Positions 24,473-32,620 of a stretch of 64,000 bases of DNA are shown here, piece after piece. Every line of letters starts with the position of its first letter. The first letter of the stretch is position 1. The DNA comes from JBKQVT01 sp963727245 (GTDB taxonomy: Bacteria > Planctomycetota > Planctomycetia > Pirellulales > Thermoguttaceae): positions 372,001-436,000 of the forward strand of contig CAVSFO010000018.1 of assembly GCA_963727245.1 (NCBI GenBank). Direction: 5' to 3'. Under the pieces are notes generated by a model. The model saw only the letters and a list, made by a program, of their open reading frames with translations. It had not been told where the DNA came from and made no database searches. Both the position numbers and the translations under genes were made by a program.

Positions 24473-25831
24473 TCAGAGCGAGTAGCCCTGGCGATATTGC
24501 GTCTTGATGAGCGGCTCCAGGCCGGGGATGTTCTTGACCGCCAGGTTCTTGGAGTCCCACTCGATCTTCTCGCCCTCGCCGGCGGCCGCCAGCCAGACGG
24601 CCAGATTGCCCAAGAGGATGGTCTCGGTCAACGGGCCGGCGTAGTCGGGAAAGTTGGACGTCGCCGGCGGGCCCCCCTTGATGGCGCGGACCCATTCCTT
24701 GAAATGGCCGGGCGACTCGGGAAATTCCACCTCCGGCTCGCTGGCGCCGCCCAACAGGGCCAGGCCCATCTCCGCATAGTCGCCCGGGGCGTAGAGCTTC
24801 CCCTTGTCGCCGACGATCACGCAGCCGGCGGCGTAGGCGTCCCGCTGGTGCTCGTCGTCGAGGTCCTTCAGGGGCACGGTTTCGGCGGCCTCTTGGAAGC
24901 TGATGACCTCCGGCGCCGGCAGCTTGCCGCCGTCGTACCAGAAGAACTTCAGCGGGCCGCGGGCGTCGCTGGCGGGAAACTCGAACTCAATCGTCGACCA
25001 CTTCTGGTAACTGTCGCCGTTGTGTCCGCTGGAGCGGGCCCGGACCGAGATCGGATCGCGCAGCCCCAGGGCCATGAAGGGCATGTTGCAGGTGTGGCAG
25101 GCCATGTCGCCCAGGGCGCCGGTGCCGAAGTCCCACCAGGAGCGCCAGGTGAAAGGATGATAGCCGGGGCCATAGGGGCGCAGCGGCGCCGGGCCCAGCC
25201 AAAGGTCCCATTTCACGCTCGACGGCGGCGTGGCCGACTTGGGACGGTTGCCGCCTTGCGGCCAGGTCGGCCGGTTCGTCCAGACGTGGACTTCGCTGAC
25301 TTTGCCCACCGCGCCGGCCTTGATCACGGCCGCCGTCTTGCGGGCGGCCGGGTGGGCCGTGTACTGGTTGCCCATCTGCGTGGCCAGCTTGTTCTCACGC
25401 GCCAACTGCCCCAGCACGCGGGCCTCAGAGATCGTGTGCGTCAGCGGCTTCTGCACGAAAGCGTGCTTCTTCATCCGCATGGCCAGCGCGGCCGCCGGCG
25501 CGTGACAATGGTCGGGCGTGCTGACGGTCACGGCGTCGATGCTCTTCTCCATCTCTTCCAGCATCTTGCGGAAATCATGATACTTCTTCGCCGCCGGGAA
25601 GGTGACGGCGGCGGCGTTGAGGTTGTTCTCATCGACGTCGCAAATCGCCACCATCTCGCCTGCGCGGCCGGCATCCCGGGAATCGCTCAAGCCCTTGCCG
25701 TTCAGGCCGATGCTCGCCATGGCGATGCGCTCGTTGGGCGAGCGGCTCAATTGGGCTCGAACGCCTCCGGCCAGCCAGAAACCGATGCCCGTGGCGGCGG
25801 TGGTTTGCAGAAACTGGCGACGGCTGGGCAT
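24473..25831 (-). CDS. Tat-exported Gfo/Idh/MocA family oxidoreductase
   Basis: An NAD(P)-dependent sugar or cyclitol oxidoreductase-like protein exported in folded form. The start at 25831 follows GGAAGGAG and gives MPSRRQFLQTTAATGIGFWL, a twin-arginine signal. The Rossmann part has IAMASIGLNGKGLSD and VSTPDHCHAPAAALAM; KPLTHTISEA carries the conserved Lys-Pro. HTCNMPFMALGLRDP and WWDFGTGALGDMACH are typical of the planctomycete subfamily. Length is 452 residues. It is convergent with the porin. Planctomycetes carry many paralogues, so its substrate cannot be named. Confidence 0.9.
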   Translation of the reverse strand: MPSRRQFLQTTAATGIGFWLAGGVRAQLSRSPNERIAMASIGLNGKGLSDSRDAGRAGEMVAICDVDENNLNAAAVTFPAAKKYHDFRKMLEEMEKSIDAVTVSTPDHCHAPAAALAMRMKKHAFVQKPLTHTISEARVLGQLARENKLATQMGNQYTAHPAARKTAAVIKAGAVGKVSEVHVWTNRPTWPQGGNRPKSATPPSSVKWDLWLGPAPLRPYGPGYHPFTWRSWWDFGTGALGDMACHTCNMPFMALGLRDPISVRARSSGHNGDSYQKWSTIEFEFPASDARGPLKFFWYDGGKLPAPEVISFQEAAETVPLKDLDDEHQRDAYAAGCVIVGDKGKLYAPGDYAEMGLALLGGASEPEVEFPESPGHFKEWVRAIKGGPPATSNFPDYAGPLTETILLGNLAVWLAAAGEGEKIEWDSKNLAVKNIPGLEPLIKTQYRQGYSL

Positions 25832-25983
25832 GAGGCGTGCTCCTTCCAGGGCGGGGACGATATGTCGCCCGGCGGCAACGCGCCGGGACGCGGCGGGAGA
25901 ATTCAGGGTAGCACACCGGCGCGCGCCGTGCAAGGCGCCCGCCGAGCGGTTACGGAAAACGGGCCGGTCCCCGGGGGCGGGGT

Positions 25984-26012
25984 TTGTCGGGCACGGCCGA
26001 ATCGGCTATCCT
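25984..26012 (+). promoter_or_regulatory. Candidate sigma70 promoter for the LRR lipoprotein
   Basis: TTGTCG (25984-25989), 17 bases, TATCCT (26007-26012), 89 bases before the ATG. This lies in the divergent spacer between the oxidoreductase and LRR genes. Confidence 0.45.
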
Positions 26013-26101
26013 AGAGACTTAGCGCACTCCAAAAGTGGATCTTCCCCCCTGCTTCCCGCCTCCCTCCCAGCGTTCATTTCTCTGCAAGGAATTGTGAGAC
26101 C

Positions 26102-27481
26102 ATGACAAGGAATCTGCTTGCCAGCATCGTGTTGTCGGCGGCCTGCGTTGCCGGTTGTAGTGATTCCCAACCGCCGGCGAAGTCGCCGTCCCGGGCCATG
26201 GCCGCCGTAAGCCAGGCCGCTGAAAAGGCGCAGGCCGCGGCGCCGGAGGTCAGCCAGCCGCCTGTGCCGCCCCAGCCGCCGCGGGCGGAACCCGGCGCGG
26301 CCGCGGTGCAGGCCGCCACGGCGCGAATCAAGAAGCTGGGAGCCAAGATCACGCCCGACGCCGCCGGTCGCATCGTGGCCGTCAACTTGATGTTTTGCCC
26401 GGCCAACGACGACGATTTGCAGGCGATTGCGGTCCTGAGCGGCCTGCAGAAGCTGACCCTTTACGGCGCCGATATCAGCGATGCCGGCGTGGCCCATCTG
26501 GCTGGCCTGCCGGAACTCGCGGACCTGACCCTGTACAACACCGGCATTACCGATGCCGGCGTGAAAAAGCTGATGGCCATAAAAAGCCTGGAATCCCTCA
26601 ACCTCCAGCGCAGCACGAATATCAGCGACGCGGCGATCGCCTCGCTGAAGGAGTTGCCGCGGTTGAAGTGCCTGTACATCTTGTACAACAACCTCTCCGA
26701 TCAAGGGGTGGCCTCTCTCAAGGACATGACCCAACTGCGCGTGCTCGACATGCGCGGCCTGTGGTGGATGACCGACGCCGGCATGGCTTCGCTGAAAGGC
26801 CTGACCAACCTGAAAACGCTCAAGGTCCGCCACCATGCCAGCGACGCCGGGTTGCCGAGCCTCGAAGGCATGACCAGGCTGGTCACCCTGTGCGTGGAAG
26901 ATTGTGCGTTTACCGACGCGGGGATGAAATCGCTCTCCGGCCTGCACGACCTGGAGGACCTTGGCCTGTTGCGCTGTACGAACGTCACGGACGCCGGCCT
27001 GGCCCAGCTCAAGGACTTGACCAGGCTGAAGCGGCTCGACCTCCGCGGCATCCCCGCCATCAACGGCGCCGGCCTGGCCCAGCTCAAAGGGGCAACCGGC
27101 CTGAAACGCCTCGACTTGAGCGAGACCGGCCTGAACGATGCCGGACTGGAGAACCTGAAGGTATTTCCCCAGCTCGAGGAACTCGACCTCTGGCACTGCC
27201 GCATCAGCGACCAGGGTCTGAAGCGACTCGCCCGCCTCGGCAAGCTCAGGTCGCTACGACTGGCCGACAACGGCATCACCGACGCCGGGCTGGCAGCCCT
27301 GACGGCCCTGAGCGGCCTGAAATCGCTGGATCTCATGGAGAACCCCATCACCGACAAGGGATTGGAACAGCTCCAGAAGCTGGCCAAGCTGAAACATCTC
27401 GATCTCCGCCTCACCAAGGTGACTCGCCGGGGGGCAAAAAAAATCGAGGCGGCCTTGCCCAAGTGCAATGTCCTGCGCTAG
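26102..27481 (+). CDS. Leucine-rich repeat lipoprotein
   Basis: A 459-residue exported protein. The signal MTRNLLASIVLSAACVAGC ends in lipobox VAGC. A Pro/Ala-rich linker to about residue 70 precedes a solenoid of roughly 14 LRRs of the ITDAGLAxLxxLxxLKxLDL type (ribonuclease-inhibitor/cysteine-containing class). Repeats are complete and regular to the C-terminus, which ends in KKIEAALPKCNVLR. Such LRR lipoproteins are numerous in planctomycetes and are likely binding modules on the periplasmic or cell-surface side. The partner is unknown. It converges on the HD-domain gene with only nine bases between the stops. Confidence 0.9.
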   Translation: MTRNLLASIVLSAACVAGCSDSQPPAKSPSRAMAAVSQAAEKAQAAAPEVSQPPVPPQPPRAEPGAAAVQAATARIKKLGAKITPDAAGRIVAVNLMFCPANDDDLQAIAVLSGLQKLTLYGADISDAGVAHLAGLPELADLTLYNTGITDAGVKKLMAIKSLESLNLQRSTNISDAAIASLKELPRLKCLYILYNNLSDQGVASLKDMTQLRVLDMRGLWWMTDAGMASLKGLTNLKTLKVRHHASDAGLPSLEGMTRLVTLCVEDCAFTDAGMKSLSGLHDLEDLGLLRCTNVTDAGLAQLKDLTRLKRLDLRGIPAINGAGLAQLKGATGLKRLDLSETGLNDAGLENLKVFPQLEELDLWHCRISDQGLKRLARLGKLRSLRLADNGITDAGLAALTALSGLKSLDLMENPITDKGLEQLQKLAKLKHLDLRLTKVTRRGAKKIEAALPKCNVLR

Positions 27482-27490
27482 CGGCGGGAT

Positions 27491-28243
27491 TCACTCGCCG
27501 CAGGCCTCGGCCAGGCGGCGGAGATAGTCCAGGGCGTCGTCGACGTTGGGTGCAGGGACGCCCCAGCGGCGGCCTTCCCGATCGCAGCGGGCCAGCGACA
27601 TCAGCTCGTCGAAATCCTCGGCCGCCTCCAGCCGCCGCCGTGCGCGGACCCCCAACGTGCCCTCGCCCAAGGCCCTGGCCTCGGCGTGATGCTCCAGCAG
27701 CCAGGCCGTCCGCGCCGTGACCAGGCCCTCCAGCGCCTCCAGCGCCGCGGCGACGTGCTCGCGCGGGTCGATGGCTTTGCCCACCTCGTGCAGCAGAGCG
27801 GCCAGCAGGAATTCCTCGTCGTAGGGGAGTTCCTCGCGGGCCAGGTCGAAGACCTGCAGGCTGTGGTAGAGCAGGTCGCCCTCGGGATGCTGCCGGCGAT
27901 CCTCCCGCACCTGCTCCAACGGCAGCAAGAGCATCCGATAGGCGCAAAAGCGGTCGCTGCCGCTGGGGGCCGCCCGCGGAAACCGTCCCGGCGGCTGCCG
28001 GGGATCCTCCGGCAAGCGGCCCAAGTTCTCGCGATGGAGTTCGCGGCGGTCGGCGCGGGCCAGGGCCAGCACTTGCTCGTGGACCTCGCGCCGGCTGGGT
28101 AGGTCGGCCGGATGGATCACCTGGCCCTGGTAGACGCGCTGGGCGGCCTTCATCGTCGCCCGATAGACCTTGTTCTCGGCTTGGGCATAGAGCAGGCGTG
28201 CGGCCTCGAAGGCGACCTGGCGACGCAACTTGTCATGGGACAT
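27491..28243 (-). CDS. HD-domain protein of unknown function
   Basis: A 250-residue soluble protein. LLYHSLQVFDLA, AALLHEVGKAID and LLEHHAEARALG match the order H...HD...H of HD-superfamily phosphohydrolases. The central pair is His-Glu rather than His-Asp, which may weaken or change metal binding. The N-terminal third (MSHDKLRRQVAFEAARLLYA) is helical and basic. No nucleotidyltransferase or effector domain is fused. The neighbours give no metabolic clue. Confidence 0.75.
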   Translation of the reverse strand: MSHDKLRRQVAFEAARLLYAQAENKVYRATMKAAQRVYQGQVIHPADLPSRREVHEQVLALARADRRELHRENLGRLPEDPRQPPGRFPRAAPSGSDRFCAYRMLLLPLEQVREDRRQHPEGDLLYHSLQVFDLAREELPYDEEFLLAALLHEVGKAIDPREHVAAALEALEGLVTARTAWLLEHHAEARALGEGTLGVRARRRLEAAEDFDELMSLARCDREGRRWGVPAPNVDDALDYLRRLAEACGE

Positions 28244-28327
28244 CTGCTGGGTGCGCCGAAATCAAGCCCGTCAACGCGGCGCAGGGCTGTTACGGGCCCG
28301 CAAGGAAATAACCTGTTCAACCGCCAA

Positions 28328-28371
28328 GGGGACAGTCCCAATTTCGTCGGACGAAAATCGGGACAGTCCCC
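28328..28371. repeat. Palindromic repeat, family B
   Basis: GGGGACAGTCCCAATTTCG pairs with CGAAAATCGGGACAGTCCCC around a short centre. With the terminator at 28459 it accounts for the gene-free stretch 28244-28553; nothing else was recognised there. Confidence 0.88.
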
Positions 28372-28458
28372 ACCTTTGCAGGGCTGTTACGTCTGTCGAG
28401 CATAGCCGATTTCGCCGCCGCCGGCCAGTGCGGGGGGACCGCCGCCCAAGTACCGACG

Positions 28459-28489
28459 AAAAAGCCCACGGGTCGCGCGACCCGTGGGC
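28459..28489 (-). terminator. Rho-independent terminator of the disrupted outer-membrane protein gene
   Basis: A perfect 12-base-pair stem, GCCCACGGGTCG against CGACCCGTGGGC (28464-28489), is followed on the minus strand by TTTTT. It lies 65 bases beyond the stop at 28554. Confidence 0.85.
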
Positions 28490-28553
28490 GTCGAGGGTAC
28501 ACAAGCTGCTTCTGTCCGGCGCCTTACGACGTCCTAGCGGTCGCTGACCTGTA

Positions 28554-29804
28554 TTATAGTGGCGTGTCCACGAGGAAGCTGCCGTTGTTGGCCACCGGCA
28601 GATAGGGCATCCAGCAGTTGCCGGCCACGGTACGGGTGCGGGCATTGCAGCCGGGATAGAACGTCAGGCCGAAGCCGACCGAGTAAGCATCCTCGATCGA
28701 GGCCGGCAAAGCCCGGCGAGGCAGTGGGCCGCATGTAGGAACCGTTGGCGTACAGGGCCAAGCAGTTGGAAATCGGCACAATGAACGTGGCGCCCAGCGT
28801 GTACTCGCCGAGACTGCCGTTATTCACCACGGCATACGGGCGGTCTGAAATCGAATGACTCGGTGATGTTGGCCTCGGGGTGGTGGATGGACGCGCTCGG
28901 GCATGCCGAACGACAACCAACAATTGGCTCCCGAGCAGAAGGTGTGGTGCCAGAACATGTTGATCTGGCTCATGGGGCGATAAAGGTCCGGATCGCCGTA
29001 GTAACGACGTACTTCAGTTGCTACGAAATCGCGGAGCGTGCCCCAGACGCCGATTTCGTTGCAGGCGTTGAGGCAGTAGCCGATCTGGCCGCGCCACTGG
29101 CCAAGGGTGGGGCTTTGGGCCAGAATGCCGTAGTCGTTGTTGATCATCCAGTCATGGGCGATGCCGACGTTGAAACGCGAGAGTGAAATGTTGCCGTCGA
29201 ACGCCTGGCGGAAAAGGCCGACCGTGAAGAAGGTCTGCTGCTGTCACGTCGGAGTCGTTCCGGTGCCTTGCCGGAAATTAAGCCGACCGTCGAGGTCGGC
29301 GGCGGCATAGCTGACGCCGTCTGCCCGCCGATGCCGTATTCGCGCAAGACCGGGAATCGGAACGCCGACGTTGCCGCTGACAACCGGTCCGGCGTTGTTC
29401 TGGAGATAGCCGTCGACGATACCGCGCCAGCATTGCACGCCCGTAACACCTCGATGCCGACGCCCGGGCACTGGTCGCAATCGGCCTTGCAGCAACCGCA
29501 GCGCCGCAGCCGCAGCCACAATCACCGCCACAGCCGGCGTTGCACGGACAGCAAGCTTCGCCGCCGAGAACGCCAATCACTGGCGGCGGCACGGCGCCAG
29601 CGGGCGTCATCGCCCCGGCCGGCGGCACGGCGCGGCGGGCGGCTCGGCCACAAACGGAGTGCCGTCGGTGGCGACGACCGAGGCTGAAGTGTTGCTGTCG
29701 GGTGCCCGCCGACGGAAGGCGAACCGTTTCTCCCATCGCCGAGTTCACACAGAGCGCGGCCACCAGGCCGAGCAGTCCTGCCACTTTTGGCACGTGTTTT
29801 TCAT
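28554..29804 (-). pseudogene. Planctomycete outer-membrane beta-barrel protein, reading frame broken at several points
   Basis: ATG at 29804 follows GGGAGAAAGG. The signal continues as VPKVAGLLGLVAALCVNSAM after a one-base break. Pieces in different frames then follow in order: a Cys-rich stretch (CCPCNAGCGGDCGCGCG), VVSGNVGVPIPGL, then WMINNDYGILAQSPTLGQWR, CNEIGVWGTLRDFVATEV, GEYTLGATFIVPISNCLAL and the C-terminus YLPVANNGSFLVDTPL. At least five frame changes are needed. The order and terminal motif resemble the DUF6666-type planctomycete outer-membrane family. A perfect terminator remains, so this may be a real gene with sequence errors rather than a decayed one. The conserved parts favour the first reading. 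Confidence 0.6.
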
Positions 29805-30582
29805 GAGCCTTTCTCCCCTAGATTGGTTCTTAGCCGGATGAACGCGATATTCCGGCCGTATGCTTTGTATCGGTTGTAGGGGATATCACGGCAAGAAAAC
29901 CTTCTCGGCTCCATAACGGTTGCGTATCCTTCCCAAAATGCCGAGAAGAAACGGCCTATCCACGCCGTGGATGGGGAACCACGCCGTGGGTGGTAGCTAG
30001 AGCACGGAATCGTTGAAGGGTAGCGAAGCATGGTCGGCTAGCCGCCCCGCCCGACCGCTGAGTGAGCGGCGAGCCCTGGGGGACTGTCCCAGTTCGTGGG
30101 GCTCATGGGCCTCTCCCCTATGAAGTCCCCGTATTCTTCCCCCGGTCCCTGACCCCTGGTATCGTGGCCAGCCCCGACTCCTGGCAGAAGAGCACGCGGC
30201 CGCGGCCGCGACGGACTCGGACGGGCAGGACGAAGGCCAGGCTCGGGCCCCAGGGCTCGTGCGGTTTGCGGAAGTACCTCCCCGCCACGTGTTTCTCGGC
30301 CGCTGGCATCGGGGCAGTCCTGGGCCCGCACCAGCAACCAATCCACTTGCAGCGTCTCCGCCGCGTCGATGACCTTGACTCCACGGGACCTCACCATCGC
30401 CCTCCTTCCGTTTGGGGTTGCCATGCTGGGGGCACGCTGCAATGGTGTGCTGTCTGCCAGGTCGCAGGGAGCACGTTGCGTGCCGGCTGCGACTGCGCGG
30501 CGCAAGTCATTGGGAAATCGCCGCTTGCGGCCTGCCGGCCCCGGCGCCGCGTTGCAAAATTTCGACACTCGGAGGCCCACCT

Positions 30583-30800
30583 GGGCAACGCCCCGTCGCC
30601 TCGCCGCAACACGGCGTCGTAGCGCAAGGGGGACAGTCCCATTTTCGCGGGTGGCCCCGATAGCTCTGCTATCGGGGTGCCGAAGGCACAAGAGGCGTCC
30701 GCGGCGAATCGAAGCTCCTCCTGCGGCTTCGCCGCCCCGATAGCGTAGCTATCGGGGCCACCCGCGGGCAACGCCCCGTCGCCTCGCCGCAACACGGCGT
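30583..30800. repeat. 35-base perfect direct repeat bracketing a family B/E insertion
   Basis: The segment starting GGGCAACGCCCCGTCGCC occurs identically at 30583-30617 and 30766-30800. Between lie a half family B arm and the family E palindrome. Confidence 0.9.
30649..30763. repeat. Palindromic repeat, family E
   Basis: GGGTGGCCCCGATAGC opens and GCTATCGGGGCCACCC closes; each end also contains its own CCCCGATAGC/GCTATCGGGG hairpin. The longer relative is at 32439-32597. Confidence 0.85.
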
Positions 30801-30813
30801 GGGTGGCCCGGAT

Positions 30814-31287
30814 TCAGCCCAGCCGGGCCGCTAAGGCGTCGATCACGGCGGTATAGCGACCGCCCACGGCCGCAATCAGAAACCGCCGCGACTGCGGACC
30901 GGTCACCGTGATGTCGATTTCCAGCCGCTCGGCTGGCAAAGCGGCCCGCACGCGGTCGGCCCATTCGATCAGCACCAGCCCCGGGCCCTCGAAATACTCC
31001 TCGGGACCGAGCTGACGGAATTCGTCTTCGCTGCGCAATCGGTAGGCGTCCATGTGATAAATGGGCCGGCGGCCGCCGTACTCCTGGATGAGCACGAACG
31101 TGGGGCTCACCACGCTGCGGCGATCGACGCCGTCGGCCTCGGCAATCGCCTGGACCAGCCGCGTCTTGCCCGCCCCCAGCGTGCCGCACAGGGCGACCGT
31201 CGCGCTGGCGGGCAGGGCCTCGGCCAGCGCGGCGCCCAGCGTGGCGGTGGCGGCTTCGTCATCGGCCTCGTAAGTAAAACGTTCCAT
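30814..31287 (-). CDS. tsaE: tRNA threonylcarbamoyladenosine biosynthesis ATPase TsaE
   Basis: ATPase of the t6A37 tRNA modification complex (with TsaB, TsaD). Walker A is CGTLGAGKTRLVQAI; VVSPTFVLIQEYGG and IYHMDAYRLRSEDEFRQLG are the hallmark TsaE motifs, and VLIEWADRV is the closing one. The chosen start, MERFTYEADDEAAT, gives 157 residues, a normal length. It is downstream of thiL on the same strand. Its first codons lie in one copy of a 43-base direct repeat shared with the end of thiL. Confidence 0.92.
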   Translation of the reverse strand: MERFTYEADDEAATATLGAALAEALPASATVALCGTLGAGKTRLVQAIAEADGVDRRSVVSPTFVLIQEYGGRRPIYHMDAYRLRSEDEFRQLGPEEYFEGPGLVLIEWADRVRAALPAERLEIDITVTGPQSRRFLIAAVGGRYTAVIDALAARLG

Positions 31288-31426
31288 TGCTTGCAGATCA
31301 ATCGAAGCGGGTAGGTCAGGCACCCCGTGCCTGACGGCCCTCGGGCGCACGCGTGTCAGGCACGGAGTGCCTGACCTACATTCTCGTAAGTAAAACGTCC
31401 CATTGTTTGCAGATCAGTCGAAGCGG
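31268..31426. repeat. Family C palindrome between two 43-base direct repeats at the thiL-tsaE junction
   Basis: TCGTAAGTAAAACGTTCCAT (31268) recurs as TCGTAAGTAAAACGTCCCAT (31384); the two 43-base copies differ at three positions. One copy holds the tsaE start and the other the thiL stop. The palindrome at 31311-31379 (GTAGGTCAGGCAC...GTGCCTGACCTAC) lies exactly between. Confidence 0.9.
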
Positions 31427-32340
31427 TGCTGCCAGCCGCGCGTCGCCAGCGGGGTCGGCGGGCCGCCGCCGACCGCTTGCCAAAGGCCCGGCTCGGCGAT
31501 GAACTGCCCGATGCAACTCAGGGGCGTCTCCAGCGGTTGCTCGTCGAGCATGCGCCGGGCTTCATCCGGCGGCACGGCCAGGATCAACTCGAAATCCTCA
31601 CCGTCGCCCAAGGCGTGCTCCAGCGGCGTGATGCCGTCGCTCCCCGCGGCGGCCACTTGCCGGGCGGCCTCGCTCACCGGCACGGCGTCGAGCCGGACCA
31701 GCGCCCCGCAACCGCTCTCGTTCGCCACGTGCGACAAATCGACAGCCAGACCGTCGCTGGCGTCGATGCCGGCGTGCAACTGGTAGCGATCATTCAGCAA
31801 CAGCGCCTCGACCACCCGGGGCTCGAAATCGAAGTGGTGCCCGAGGATGCTGCCGCCGAACTCTCCGCTGACGAGGATGAGGTCGCCGGGCCGGGCCCCG
31901 CGGCGGCACAGCGGCCCGCGGCCGGTCACCTGGCCGAAGAGCGTGATGCTCAGGGCCAGCGGTCCGTCCCAGGTGTTGACGTCGCCGCCGGCGATGGCCA
32001 CGTCGTAGCGCTCGGCCAGCGGCAGCAGGCCCTCGACCAGTTCCATGGCCAACTGCATCCCGCCATGCCGCGGCAGGACCACGGCGATCACCGCGGCCAG
32101 CGGCCGGCTCGCCATGGCCGCCAGATCGCTCAAGTTGACCGCCAGGGCCTTGCGGCCGATGCGGCGCGGATCGTCCCGCGAAAGCTCGAAATCGACGTGG
32201 TCGGTGAGCATGTCCACGGTGACCGTGCACTCCTCGATCCCCGCCATGCGCAGCACGGCCGCATCGTCGCCGGGGCCCAGCCGCAACAGCGGATGGGGCG
32301 GCAAGCGCTTACGGAGCCAGGCAATCAGTTCAGCTTCCAT
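31414..32340 (-). CDS. thiL: Thiamine-monophosphate kinase
   Basis: Phosphorylates thiamine monophosphate to the cofactor thiamine diphosphate. LRLGPGDDAAVLRMAG is the N-terminal ATP-binding acidic motif, followed by VDMLTDHVDFELSRDDPRR, KALAVNLSDLAAM and AIAGGDVNTW. GIDASDGLAVDLSHVANES and LGDGEDFELILAV complete the AIRS-like fold. ATG at 32340 is used; an ATG two codons upstream is possible. About 308 residues, slightly short but complete. It is upstream of tsaE and downstream of the DegP-like protease gene. Confidence 0.93.
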   Translation of the reverse strand: MEAELIAWLRKRLPPHPLLRLGPGDDAAVLRMAGIEECTVTVDMLTDHVDFELSRDDPRRIGRKALAVNLSDLAAMASRPLAAVIAVVLPRHGGMQLAMELVEGLLPLAERYDVAIAGGDVNTWDGPLALSITLFGQVTGRGPLCRRGARPGDLILVSGEFGGSILGHHFDFEPRVVEALLLNDRYQLHAGIDASDGLAVDLSHVANESGCGALVRLDAVPVSEAARQVAAAGSDGITPLEHALGDGEDFELILAVPPDEARRMLDEQPLETPLSCIGQFIAEPGLWQAVGGGPPTPLATRGWQHRFD

Positions 32341-32438
32341 GGGCATAAGCCGTAGTATCGGCCCTGGACCGCCGCGGGGCAATCCCTCCGGCGATGGAGC
32401 CCCAGGGCGAGGCGCGGGGTTGGCCCCTTGGCTCGCCC

Positions 32439-32597
32439 GGGGTGGCCCCGATAGCTTCCCGGGTGGCCCCGATAGCTTCCCGGGGTGGCCCCGATAGCTT
32501 CGCTATCGGGGCGGCGCAGCCGCAAGAGGAGTTTTCTCGCGCCGCGAAAGCCTCTTGTGCCTCCGGCACCCCGATAGCAGAGCTATCGGGGCCACCC
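32439..32597. repeat. Palindromic repeat, family E, with three tandem end units
   Basis: GGGTGGCCCCGATAGCTTCC occurs three times in tandem (the third as GGGTGGCCCCGATAGCTTCG) at 32439-32510, followed by a centre with CCTCTTGTGCC and the closing CCCCGATAGCAGAGC and GGGGCCACCC. It lies between thiL and the protease gene. Confidence 0.85.
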
Positions 32598-32620
32598 TTG
32601 ATGGAGCCCGGGGCCTCGCG

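Larger units (their letters stand above)
29805..30813. other. Gene-poor kilobase made of repeats
   Basis: Holds an upstream region for the minus-strand gene, a tandem CCACGCCGTGG motif near 29960-29990, half copies of family B at 30064 and 30628, a CCTGGCCCC-type piece near 30139, a 35-base direct repeat and a family E palindrome. An open frame on the minus strand (30038-30691) contains VKVIDAAETLQVDWLLVRAQ, which looks protein-like, but it matches no family I recognise and breaks up in neighbouring frames; it may be a gene remnant. Confidence 0.5.

Noticed and set aside
30038..30691. A minus-strand frame with a protein-like stretch (VKVIDAAETLQVDWLLVRAQ)
   Set aside because: It is bounded by repeat DNA, changes frame, and no family could be recognised; at most a gene remnant.
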